DNA of 46,641 nt from positions 1 through 46,641 of the forward strand of contig JAGKTT010000024.1 in NCBI GenBank assembly GCA_021153285.1, read 5' to 3'. A program made the position numbers and the translations under genes. Under the pieces are notes generated by a model. That model was not told the DNA's origin. It was given only the letters and a program-made list of their open reading frames with translations, and did not search any database. Below, one piece after another: positions 24,184-32,850 of the stretch; the stretch's first letter is position 1; each line of letters starts with the position of its first letter. Source of the stretch: Bacteroidia bacterium. Lineage in GTDB: Bacteria > Bacteroidota > Bacteroidia > Bacteroidales > UBA932.

Positions 24184-25845
24184 ATGAAAAAGTATTTTAT
24201 AATTGCTCTTGCAGCACTTGGATTTGCTGCTTGTGCAGAGAAGATCAGTGATGGCGCGTCTCCAGAGCAGACTGGAGAGCTCGAGCAATCGTATATTGCC
24301 ATCAACCTGATGTCTTCGGAGCTTGATACACGTGTAAATACTGACGCTCCTGTATTGGAAGATGGTGAGGCGGCTGAGCGTAAGGTCAACAGTGTTCATT
24401 TCTTCTTCTTCAGACAGGGTGTTCCGTTTGCTGTGAATGCCGCAGGATCTGCTCCTGGTGGTGACAGAAACTGGCTGTATGCAACTACACCTGGTTTTTC
24501 AGAAGATTTGGACAAGGATAATATTTCGGCTTATTCAAATGTAATGCTTGTCCTTAAGAATTATAAAGGACAGTATCCGGATCAGATTGTTGCTGTAATC
24601 AACTGGACTCCAGACAAGAATGTATACAAACTTGATGAACTTCACGCCAAGCTTGTGGGCCTTCAGAGTAACGAAGGTGGTTTTGTTATGAGTAACTCTG
24701 TGTACAAATCAGGAGAGAACGTAATTGACGCAACTGCTATTTCTAAGCCCTATGAGACAGCTGCTGAGGCAGAATCTCATCCTGTAGATATCTATGTTGA
24801 ACGTGTCGCTGCAAAGGTGAAGGTTTCTACCCCAGAATCTACTATAGAGGGAAAATGGGATGCTACTAACAAGTGGTTCGATACTGGTAAAACAAGCAAT
24901 TTGACTACTCTAGGAGAGTCTCAAAATAAGGTCTATGTCAAGATTCAAAACTGGTCTCTTTACAATGCAAGAACTCAGTCAATGCTTTTAAAGTCAATCG
25001 ATCCTACTTGGACAGACGATGCTTTAGGTTTGACTTGGAATGATAGTCCTCGTTTCCGCTCTTATTGGGCGGCAGCTGACACATATACAGATTCACCAGA
25101 TGACTATATCAACAAGAATGTATTTATCTGGAATGATGGAACTGCCTTGGGAGGCGTACTTTATTGCGGTGAAAACACGGCTCCATCAGCTGAAGATCGC
25201 ACAAAATTGATTCTCAAAGGTCAGCTCGTAGATGCAGACGACAAGGCTTTAGAACTCGTTAAGTGGAACGGTCAGGAGATGGTCAAAGTTGAAAACCTCA
25301 AGACGGCAGTTGCAGCTCAGCTTCAGTACTTGATATATTCATACACCGATGAGGCCGATGCAAAGACATACACATCTATCACTGACGCAGACATTGAGTG
25401 TATTTCAGGAGCCAATGATGGATCACCTTCTGACGTAGAAGAATACGAAGTATATTTTCAGCTTACAACTACAGCAGCAACTAAGAAATGGGCTATCAAA
25501 ACGGGAGATAAATGGGAAACTAAGGATGCTGCGCATATAAATGCATATCTGATAGAACACGTACCTGCTGCTATTGTTTATAAGTCTGGTCAGACATACT
25601 ACTATATTGATATCAAGCATCTTGGTACAAGCGAAAAGGATGCAGAATATGGTATTATCCGAAACCATATCTACGATATCGAAATCCAGTCAATCAAGGG
25701 TTACGGAACACCAGTGTTTAATCCAGGTGGCAATATCGTAGTTCCTGAGACTCCTATTGAAGAGGAAGGTGTATACGTAGCTGCTAAGATCAATGTTCTC
25801 TCGTGGAGAGTTGTCAAGCAGGGCGTAAACATCGAAGTTAAGTAA
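24184..25845 (+). CDS. Mfa1-like major pilin 3 (lipoprotein precursor)
   Basis: A 553-residue pilin with lipobox Cys17 (MKKYFIIALAALGFAAC) and a likely processing site at DTR50-V51. It shares NYKGQYPDQIVAVINW, GGFVMSNSVYKSGENV, PVDIYVERVAAKVKV, YGIIRNHIYDIEI and the donor strand AAKINVLSWRVV with pilins 1 and 2, but differs widely elsewhere, so the three are old, divergent paralogues rather than recent copies. Its start has five A (ATGAAAAAG), the in-frame version of the start seen with six A in pilin 1. The hairpin at 25858-25894 follows it, so it is the last gene before the expected transcript drop. Confidence 0.93.
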   Translation: MKKYFIIALAALGFAACAEKISDGASPEQTGELEQSYIAINLMSSELDTRVNTDAPVLEDGEAAERKVNSVHFFFFRQGVPFAVNAAGSAPGGDRNWLYATTPGFSEDLDKDNISAYSNVMLVLKNYKGQYPDQIVAVINWTPDKNVYKLDELHAKLVGLQSNEGGFVMSNSVYKSGENVIDATAISKPYETAAEAESHPVDIYVERVAAKVKVSTPESTIEGKWDATNKWFDTGKTSNLTTLGESQNKVYVKIQNWSLYNARTQSMLLKSIDPTWTDDALGLTWNDSPRFRSYWAAADTYTDSPDDYINKNVFIWNDGTALGGVLYCGENTAPSAEDRTKLILKGQLVDADDKALELVKWNGQEMVKVENLKTAVAAQLQYLIYSYTDEADAKTYTSITDADIECISGANDGSPSDVEEYEVYFQLTTTAATKKWAIKTGDKWETKDAAHINAYLIEHVPAAIVYKSGQTYYYIDIKHLGTSEKDAEYGIIRNHIYDIEIQSIKGYGTPVFNPGGNIVVPETPIEEEGVYVAAKINVLSWRVVKQGVNIEVK

Positions 25846-25857
25846 TCATACAAATCC

Positions 25858-25894
25858 AAGGGACCGCCGGGCGGTCGCAAGACGGTCCCTTTTT
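25858..25894 (+). terminator. Intra-operon terminator/attenuator after the major pilins
   Basis: AAGGGACCG (25858-25866) pairs exactly with CGGTCCCTT (25883-25891), followed by a T run to 25894. It lies between three shaft pilins and the anchor/tip genes. Partial read-through would give many shaft subunits per anchor or tip; no obvious TAnnTTTG promoter lies between it and 25955. Confidence 0.8.
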
Positions 25895-25954
25895 ACTTTT
25901 GTGATGTTGAGCATAGCGAAACATCTTTAAAACAGAATAAACAATTACAATTTA

Positions 25955-26992
25955 ATGAACAGAGTGCATATAATCAGAAGAATTGCCCTGGCATTGTCAA
26001 TGGTGGCGGCGATGCTGGCGGGATCTTCGTGCGAGAATGGACTCATCTTCGAAGGTGAGGGAGACTGCGGTGTGTACTACCGCATACTTTTCAGATACGA
26101 CTACAACATAAAGTTTGCAGACGCCTTTGCCTACGAGGTGAATTCGCTTGCACTCTATGTGTTCGACGAGAACGATGTTCTGGTCGAGCAGATCGCCACC
26201 ACAGACAAGCAGTCTCTCTCAAGCGGAACCTTCGAGATACCTCTCGAACTCCAGCCGGGCAAATACACCCTTATGGCTTGGGGAGGACTTATGAACGAGG
26301 AATCTTTCGACCTGCTCGCTGACACACAGATCGGCAAGACAAAGCTACAGGAGCTGCAGGTGAAGATGCACAGGCAGTATGACGAGAATGGAAAGGCAAG
26401 GGTCAGCGAGGACCTTCTCCCTCTTTTCCACGGCACTAAGTCTCTGGAGGTCACCGATATTCCAGGCACTTATACCGAGACTATCCCGCTGATGAAGAAC
26501 ACCAATAACATCCGCATCCTCCTTCACGAACTTTCCGGCAATGAAGTGGATGCAGATAAGTTCATCTTCGAGATAAACGACGACAACGGTCTTTATGACT
26601 GGGACAATACTCTTCTTGATGACGAGATGATAACCTATTCATCTTGGCATCAGAGCAATGGAACCGCTGATGTGGATGATGGTGATGTAAAGGCCATCAC
26701 ATCAGTGAATGTAGCATTGGCCGAGCTGACAATCGGCCGTATGAGGGCAGGGGATTCGCCTGTCCTGCACATCAGAAACCGCGAGACCGGAGAAGACGTC
26801 TTCCGTATACCGGTAGCGGATTATGCCCTGCTTGTGAAGGGCTATTACAGAGAGAAAATGGGAGATCAGGAGTATCTCGACAGACAGGATGAATATACTA
26901 TGACATTCTTCCTCGATGAAGGAGAATGGGTCAGTTCGGTCATTTACATCAACTCCTGGAGAGTCGTACTGAACAATTCCGAACTTAACTGA
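25955..26992 (+). CDS. FimB/Mfa2-like pilus anchor lipoprotein
   Basis: A 345-residue lipoprotein with Cys26 (LAGSSC). It has the FimB/Mfa2 signature soon after the Cys: GDCGVYYRILFRYDYNIKFADAF, then VNSLALYVFDENDVLV and PGKYTLMAWGG. It lacks a TR-A processing site in the N-terminal region, as expected for an anchor that keeps its lipid. The C-terminus ends SSVIYINSWRVVLNNSELN, matching the donor strand of the three pilins. In P. gingivalis, Mfa2 and FimB cap and anchor the pilus base and limit length. It is the first gene after the intra-operon terminator and 14 bases before the next subunit gene. Confidence 0.9.
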   Translation: MNRVHIIRRIALALSMVAAMLAGSSCENGLIFEGEGDCGVYYRILFRYDYNIKFADAFAYEVNSLALYVFDENDVLVEQIATTDKQSLSSGTFEIPLELQPGKYTLMAWGGLMNEESFDLLADTQIGKTKLQELQVKMHRQYDENGKARVSEDLLPLFHGTKSLEVTDIPGTYTETIPLMKNTNNIRILLHELSGNEVDADKFIFEINDDNGLYDWDNTLLDDEMITYSSWHQSNGTADVDDGDVKAITSVNVALAELTIGRMRAGDSPVLHIRNRETGEDVFRIPVADYALLVKGYYREKMGDQEYLDRQDEYTMTFFLDEGEWVSSVIYINSWRVVLNNSELN

Positions 26993-27006
26993 TATATCGA
27001 TATATA

Positions 27007-28662
27007 ATGAGAGGAATCGTGAAATATCTGCTGCTGCTTTTCGCGGGCATTATGGCTGCATCGTGCGTATTCGATGCGGCCAGATGTGATGTACCCGCCG
27101 ACTCGCACAGCATTATGTTTACGATTTCTATGGAAGGAGAGAATACTAAGGCGACTTGGAATGATGCATATGAAAAAGCCGAAGGTGTTCCTTTTGATTA
27201 CCGCATCCTACCGGATCAGCTTCGAGTGGTCGTAATTGCCAATGACGGAACTCGTCTGGGTGAAATTCAGGATCTTTACTACTGGCCTGAAAATGAGGCT
27301 CATACGATATTCAAGTTTATGGGACAGATGCCGGATGGATTTGTTGATCACTACAAGGCAAACGACAATCAACCTTACAAATTCATAGTCCTGGCAAATT
27401 GCTCAGACCATCAAAGCGGCGAGCAGTATATCACTTACAGTCATACCCAGCTCATTGAACCATCAAAAGATGACAAGGCTGCGCCTTCAGTAGGACACGC
27501 CATTCCGATGTGGGGTGTCAAGGAGGTGAATATGAAAACGATATTTGAAAATGGCACTCATAACATCGGTTATATATCGCTTCTTCGAGCAGCCGCTAAG
27601 ATAGAGGTAAACCTTTCCGCTAACGTCAGGAACAATGGAACTACGATCAATTCTGCAACTCTCAAATACTATAACCAGACCGGTTATGTCCTTCCATCCG
27701 GAGCTTTGGAATTTTCGGAAACAGGACTTCTTGATCAGGAAAACTGTATCAGGGTATACCGTCACGCAGCTGTGAACCTGCCGTTCGTCAAAGACGAAAA
27801 TACAGGGAATTACTATGTGTATGTCACTGAGTATGACAATACTAACTATCCGGGAGAACGAAACAAGATCAGCCTTGAATTCAATATAGACGACGAGAAG
27901 AAATATTTCGAAGATGCCATATCATTCTGTGAGTATCGCGAAGGAAAGCCTCAGGAGAACTCGCATTACAATATTGTCCGTAACCATATCTATCAGTTCG
28001 AGATCTTGAGCATCGCGGGTGACAACCTCGAGCTGCAATATACTGTGGCTGACTGGGATGCGGAGCGCTGGGACTCGAATAATGACGGAATCCCTGATAA
28101 GGATTTCGAGGAACACGAGCTGGCATATCCTACATACCACAACCCTGTTGTCCCAAGGGATTATCTGACATCAGTTCGTGAAGACAATGCAAATTACAAG
28201 ATTCAACAGCTTCCTCAGATGTATCATAATCCAAACAATCCTGAGGAGGGAGCTTTTGAATGTTACTTCCAGATTACCGCACCTGCAAATGTCAGATGGA
28301 AACCTGTATTTGAAGCATCTGCCGGAAGCTATGCTGTGAAAGTTTATAATGTTGACATAAGTGCTTCCACTGAGAAATTGGCCTTTGATTCCACCAGAGA
28401 TGACTTGCAGTCAGACCTTGGTCTCTGTACAGATTCTGAAAACTGGTTCAGAATTGTGCTCTTCCCACGCAGTGCAACAGGTGCGGACACAAATGAAGTG
28501 GATTTTATGATATCATATTATCAGTATTGGACTGATCAGTATATTCACCTTTATATTAACGGTGAATACGACCATATCAGATGGCCGGAAAGCGGAAATA
28601 ATCCAAAGCTTATCACGGTCAGGCATATAGCTCAGCCGGAAACGTACAAAATTGACGAATGA
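27007..28662 (+). CDS. Accessory/tip-type pilus lipoprotein 1
   Basis: A 551-residue lipoprotein precursor with Cys20 (IMAASC) and NTK48-A49 at the place where the major pilins carry TR-A. The first 355 residues form a pilin-like module with LRAAAKIEVNLS and IVRNHIYQFEI, ending LELQYTVADWDAERW, the equivalent of the donor-strand region. About 195 further residues follow (from YPTYHNPVVPRDYL), so the last strand is not terminal. That fits a subunit at the pilus tip, which needs only to accept a donor strand. No ligand-binding motif is recognised. The stop overlaps the next start. Confidence 0.78.
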   Translation: MRGIVKYLLLLFAGIMAASCVFDAARCDVPADSHSIMFTISMEGENTKATWNDAYEKAEGVPFDYRILPDQLRVVVIANDGTRLGEIQDLYYWPENEAHTIFKFMGQMPDGFVDHYKANDNQPYKFIVLANCSDHQSGEQYITYSHTQLIEPSKDDKAAPSVGHAIPMWGVKEVNMKTIFENGTHNIGYISLLRAAAKIEVNLSANVRNNGTTINSATLKYYNQTGYVLPSGALEFSETGLLDQENCIRVYRHAAVNLPFVKDENTGNYYVYVTEYDNTNYPGERNKISLEFNIDDEKKYFEDAISFCEYREGKPQENSHYNIVRNHIYQFEILSIAGDNLELQYTVADWDAERWDSNNDGIPDKDFEEHELAYPTYHNPVVPRDYLTSVREDNANYKIQQLPQMYHNPNNPEEGAFECYFQITAPANVRWKPVFEASAGSYAVKVYNVDISASTEKLAFDSTRDDLQSDLGLCTDSENWFRIVLFPRSATGADTNEVDFMISYYQYWTDQYIHLYINGEYDHIRWPESGNNPKLITVRHIAQPETYKIDE

Positions 28663-31034
28663 TGAAGAACAAGATACTATATATATTCTCATTGCTGATG
28701 ATCTCGCTTGCGGTATCATCTTGTGACGGCGTATTTGATGATGCTGTCTTGTCCGGTGATGAGGAGGGTCTCGTTCTGCATTTCCAGACTCCTGACGTAG
28801 CAGTCAAAGGTACCATTGCAGATAATGCCTGTGAGTCATATATGAGCCATCTCGATGTCCTTATCTATGAATATAAGAATTCTTCATATACTCCATTTCA
28901 TTATGAGAGGATATATGTATCCGCAACTCCGTCGGGAAAAGTTTCACTTCATAAGACCAAGGAAGATTTCAATGAGAATGCGCTGTATAAGTTTTATGTA
29001 ATAGCCAACAGCACACTTGATGAGTCGTCATATTTTGATGAGGAAAATATTCTGGAACATAATGACTTTATCAATCTTGACCAGACAGACAGGCTGATCC
29101 ATCTTTCGGGAGTGGACCATCATATTATGAATCCGCATTATCCTCAGATGTTCCTGATGGACGGAGTCGCATATATGGGAGAAACGGAGCCTGCTTCCCC
29201 AGGTAGTGTGGTGGTGAATAATCCGGATTTAAAGGACGATGTAGTATTAAAAGTGACTCTTCGCCGTGCCGCCGCTAAGATCCTTATCACGATCATCCCT
29301 GGTGACAAGGTCACTTTCACCCCGAGTCTTATGGCACGGTCTGAAGGCTATATGGTCCGTAATATGCCTAATCGTACGACACTTGTTGCGACAGAAGGAA
29401 AATATCCTTTGACAGGTATCGGAAATCCATATTGGGAGTCAACAACCATTTCCCAGAGTCCATATCTCAATCTTGTTGAGGAAGAAGGCAAGCAGCGCAT
29501 AGAATTGACAGCCTATTGTTACTCTCATAAATGGGAGAAGGCTGAGGTTTTTGAGAAAGGTACATCAGTGGTTATTATGCTGCCGATGATCTATGAGGAA
29601 TCCAATGGCAAGAAAGTCGAGTACATCAACAACTATTACCAGCTGTCGATAACCAAGAATCAGCAGATAAAAAGGAATACTCTTTATGACTTGAGGATTA
29701 ACCTCAATGCTCCTGGTGCCGAGGATATCACAACACCGGAAGAGGTGGAGAATATCCAATATTTCACCGCTCCGTGGGAGGTGGTTGATCTTCCTATATC
29801 GGGAGAGAGTACGGTTCAGTATCTGAAGGTGAACAAGAAGAAGATCTATATGTATAACGTGGATGAAGACAATACTTCACTTTATTTCTCTTCTTCTTCG
29901 CCTGTGAGTGTGGATTTTGTTTCAGGAAGTGCGTACTATTACAATAAGTATAATGAGAAGATAACTCTAGGGAATACCAGTACAGAAGTGAAAAGTATAT
30001 CCGGATCTACGGTATCGGGAGCTGTGTCCGGAAATATTTCTGTCCATAGCAATATTCCGACCAACAACACAATCCGCTACTTTCAGCTCGAGGTTACAAA
30101 TGAGGAAGGATTGAGTGAGATTGTCTATGTGGAACAATATCCTCTGATATACATCACCAACAACCTGCCGTGGTATTCGTACAGGGATGATTATTATCAC
30201 CGTACGACAGGAGGACATAAATGGAATGGTAATACAGATCAGATGACTACTGCAGGTGATCAGCCTACTACTTATCGTTATGCAGGAGACCATATCGTCA
30301 GCGTATATCAGATAGAAGACGTGAGTACTACCTCAAAACAGGTAAAATATACTTATACAAGTGCTATACCATCAAGTAATCACGGATTTACCGCATCAAA
30401 GTACAGAGGTACACAATCTGGGAACAATTATAATATTATGTATTATAGTTTCTCATATGAAAAGAAGTGGTGGGAAGCGGTCGGCAAATGGTCTATGAAT
30501 ACATCGAACAGGTGTGAGACCCACAATGTCCGCAACTATCACGTCCGAATGATGGCTTCTTCCGGAGATTATACAGTCGGTCGTCCGGCTCTTGACGAAT
30601 ATGGATATACGGCAGAGGATGCTGATAATGCAAAACTTGTATCACCTTCTTTTGTGATTGCCTCACGTCTGGGTGCCGTGCTCTCGACATATAGTGGTCT
30701 TTCAGATATGCCCAATGACGAGAAACTGATTGCATTTGCGGACCATTGCAAGAACTATGTGGAGGTGGACGACGTGAACGACGATAAGAAGGATCCTGTC
30801 GAGGTGTATGACAACTGGAGATTGCCGACTAAGGCGGAACTGGAGATTATCATTAATATCCAAGGTGAGAGTGGCGAGAACGCTGATGCCATCGACTATC
30901 TGCTCAACGGTGCTTACTATATGAGCGCGAGCGGTCCAGTATACAATCCTAAGAATAGCGACAGAACGAATCCACTTGATAACCCTATGGATGCAAGGGA
31001 TGTCGCAATCCGCTGTGTTCGAGATGCTTTTTAA
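28659..31034 (+). CDS. Accessory/tip-type pilus lipoprotein 2 with C-terminal FISUMP-like domain
   Basis: A 791-residue lipoprotein with Cys22 (AVSSC) and AVK50-G51 near the expected processing position. The pilin-like module (about 35-380) holds LRRAAAKILITIIPG and TLYDLRINLN, ending FTAPWEVVDLP. A middle domain (380-700) is rich in Ser, Thr and Tyr. The last 75 residues contain DNWRLPTKAELEIII and end AIRCVRDAF, like the FISUMP/sulfatase-modifying-factor-like folds found at the end of Bacteroidota surface proteins. It starts within the stop of the previous gene (ATGA overlap). It is probably a large tip or adhesive subunit. Confidence 0.78.
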   Translation: MMKNKILYIFSLLMISLAVSSCDGVFDDAVLSGDEEGLVLHFQTPDVAVKGTIADNACESYMSHLDVLIYEYKNSSYTPFHYERIYVSATPSGKVSLHKTKEDFNENALYKFYVIANSTLDESSYFDEENILEHNDFINLDQTDRLIHLSGVDHHIMNPHYPQMFLMDGVAYMGETEPASPGSVVVNNPDLKDDVVLKVTLRRAAAKILITIIPGDKVTFTPSLMARSEGYMVRNMPNRTTLVATEGKYPLTGIGNPYWESTTISQSPYLNLVEEEGKQRIELTAYCYSHKWEKAEVFEKGTSVVIMLPMIYEESNGKKVEYINNYYQLSITKNQQIKRNTLYDLRINLNAPGAEDITTPEEVENIQYFTAPWEVVDLPISGESTVQYLKVNKKKIYMYNVDEDNTSLYFSSSSPVSVDFVSGSAYYYNKYNEKITLGNTSTEVKSISGSTVSGAVSGNISVHSNIPTNNTIRYFQLEVTNEEGLSEIVYVEQYPLIYITNNLPWYSYRDDYYHRTTGGHKWNGNTDQMTTAGDQPTTYRYAGDHIVSVYQIEDVSTTSKQVKYTYTSAIPSSNHGFTASKYRGTQSGNNYNIMYYSFSYEKKWWEAVGKWSMNTSNRCETHNVRNYHVRMMASSGDYTVGRPALDEYGYTAEDADNAKLVSPSFVIASRLGAVLSTYSGLSDMPNDEKLIAFADHCKNYVEVDDVNDDKKDPVEVYDNWRLPTKAELEIIINIQGESGENADAIDYLLNGAYYMSASGPVYNPKNSDRTNPLDNPMDARDVAIRCVRDAF

Positions 31035-31037
31035 ACG

Positions 31038-32822
31038 ATGATCAAGATGAAGAGACTGATATACATATTGCTTGTCATTATGGCACTTGTACCTATGTCG
31101 TGCGTGCGGGAGGACTTACCGCAGCCTGAGACTGAGGCAGTGCCTGAAGGGTATATGAAGATCGAGTTTGCGGCTAACATCGCAGATCCTACCTCTGTGA
31201 ACACACGTGCAGTAGACCCGGACGGACTGGCTCTGAACAATATGACCTTGTTCTGTTTCAATGAGTTCGGACTCTTCATCAGCACCGAGACTGCTACGAT
31301 CAAGCAACACATAAGCGTCGATGGTATTTCCGACAGTGGAATTTATACGGCTCAGATCCCTAGCCACACCCGTATCATCCACTTCCTCGGAAACCACAGT
31401 GAAGGTCTATATGATGCGACCAACTTCCCTGGCCAGACCGAAAGTATGGTCATAGCCAATATGGAAGGAGGCTCAGGTATGCTTGTGTATTGGTCGCGTT
31501 TTGAAATGAAGGACAATGGCGAGAGTATGCATAAGCAACTGTCCGAACTGCGATACACGATTGCCGGTAAGAATTATGAAGGTATCAAGCTTATCCGTAA
31601 TCAGGCAAAGATATCTATTGAAAACTGGAATACCAGCGACTTTACAGTGACCGGTTTCCGTACAGTAAATATCCCTGCCTTCGGAACAGTCGCTCCGCAC
31701 CATCCCCAGCACCATTTCCATATCGTGGAAAATTGGGAGAGCACTGAAGACTTCATCACTTTGCCGAACAACCAGGCTCTTATGTCTGACATCGTGGACA
31801 TCAACACAAAGAACGAGGACTATATCTTCGAAACGGAGAACTCCGGTGACAGACAGGTGAGTGTGATCATCAAGGGACACAATGCAGATGAGACCGAGGA
31901 TAAGTATTACCGTATAGTGATGCAGAATGCCGATGGTTCCAATTTTATGATCCGCCGAAACCACAATTATAATATTCAGATAACAGGCAAGCTCACATAC
32001 GGAATGAACACCTTTGAGGAGGCCCTTGTGGCTCCTGCGACAAACAATGCCTGGATCTCTATCGACGAGTGGGTGAATGAACTCACTGACGGCGTCAGGA
32101 CTTTGTGGGTGGAACAGACTTCTTACGTACTTGCCAGCGACCAGTATGCCGGAACGGACTATCTCATCAAGTATAAGTACACGGAAAATGATGAAGGTGT
32201 ATCTACTCCACCGACAGTAACCTGGATCGATAACAATGTAGCATACGACAACATTACCAATAACTATAATACCAGTTCCGGTGAGGGTACTATCACCCTG
32301 CGACTTTATCCTATGTACGAGGGCAATGAGCAGCAGGTGGGTTCATTCATCATAAAGCACGGAAAGCTTCAGCGCAAGGTGACCGTTTATGTCATCAGGA
32401 CCCAGCATTTCACTCCGTCCTGGATATCCACTCAGGTCTACGGTGTCGCGGAAGAGCACGTTACACTGATGTTTACCATTCCTGAGACCTGTCCTGAGGC
32501 GCTTTTCCCAATGACTGTGCTTGTGTCGGTCAACCACCTGGATGTGCGCTCGGAGTCAGGTCAGCAGCTCCCTGTTTACGTCAAGGGTGAGGAAGGATAT
32601 TTCGGTCAGGACTGGGACGGAATCAATTATAAGTATGCTCTCACTGTCTCTGAGCCTGGAAAGCATCGTCTATTTATGCAGACACTCCTTAAGCATAAGG
32701 ATACTGATATAGAACCAGTGCACCTTGAGGCGGAGTTCTTTGAGACCATCACCAAGAACGTGTTGTTCAGTGACAGCGAAAAAGCACATTACAGGGTTTT
32801 CGTGGATGACCTGCATCAGTGA
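31038..32822 (+). CDS. Large pilus adhesin-type lipoprotein, N-terminal part (split by frameshift)
   Basis: 594 residues as read. Lipobox Cys22 (MALVPMSC; start may be Met4), then VNTR57-A58, a processing site like that of pilins 2 and 3. The pilin-like module ends near residue 345 (NNAWISIDEWVNE), followed by beta-rich domains (about 355-590) including VTWIDNNVAYDNI and FIIKHGKLQRKVTVY, similar to Ig-like/BACON-type surface modules. The frame ends VFVDDLHQ followed by two stops, while another frame continues at once with ISDNLDAIKDIQMG to 34212. Removing one base near 32806-32815 would join the two into about 1058 residues. It starts 3 bases after the previous gene. Confidence 0.78.
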   Translation: MIKMKRLIYILLVIMALVPMSCVREDLPQPETEAVPEGYMKIEFAANIADPTSVNTRAVDPDGLALNNMTLFCFNEFGLFISTETATIKQHISVDGISDSGIYTAQIPSHTRIIHFLGNHSEGLYDATNFPGQTESMVIANMEGGSGMLVYWSRFEMKDNGESMHKQLSELRYTIAGKNYEGIKLIRNQAKISIENWNTSDFTVTGFRTVNIPAFGTVAPHHPQHHFHIVENWESTEDFITLPNNQALMSDIVDINTKNEDYIFETENSGDRQVSVIIKGHNADETEDKYYRIVMQNADGSNFMIRRNHNYNIQITGKLTYGMNTFEEALVAPATNNAWISIDEWVNELTDGVRTLWVEQTSYVLASDQYAGTDYLIKYKYTENDEGVSTPPTVTWIDNNVAYDNITNNYNTSSGEGTITLRLYPMYEGNEQQVGSFIIKHGKLQRKVTVYVIRTQHFTPSWISTQVYGVAEEHVTLMFTIPETCPEALFPMTVLVSVNHLDVRSESGQQLPVYVKGEEGYFGQDWDGINYKYALTVSEPGKHRLFMQTLLKHKDTDIEPVHLEAEFFETITKNVLFSDSEKAHYRVFVDDLHQ

Positions 32823-32850
32823 TAATCTGGATGCTATTAAAGATATACAG

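Noticed and set aside
27881..28140. Short minus-strand open frames inside the pilus accessory genes
   Set aside because: They lie antisense to conserved lipoprotein genes and show no family-like sequence.
32725..32811. N-terminal part (MRRSSLRPSPRTC...) of the open frame running to 34212
   Set aside because: It is an out-of-frame reading of the 3' end of the gene starting at 31038; real protein-like sequence in this frame begins near 32812.
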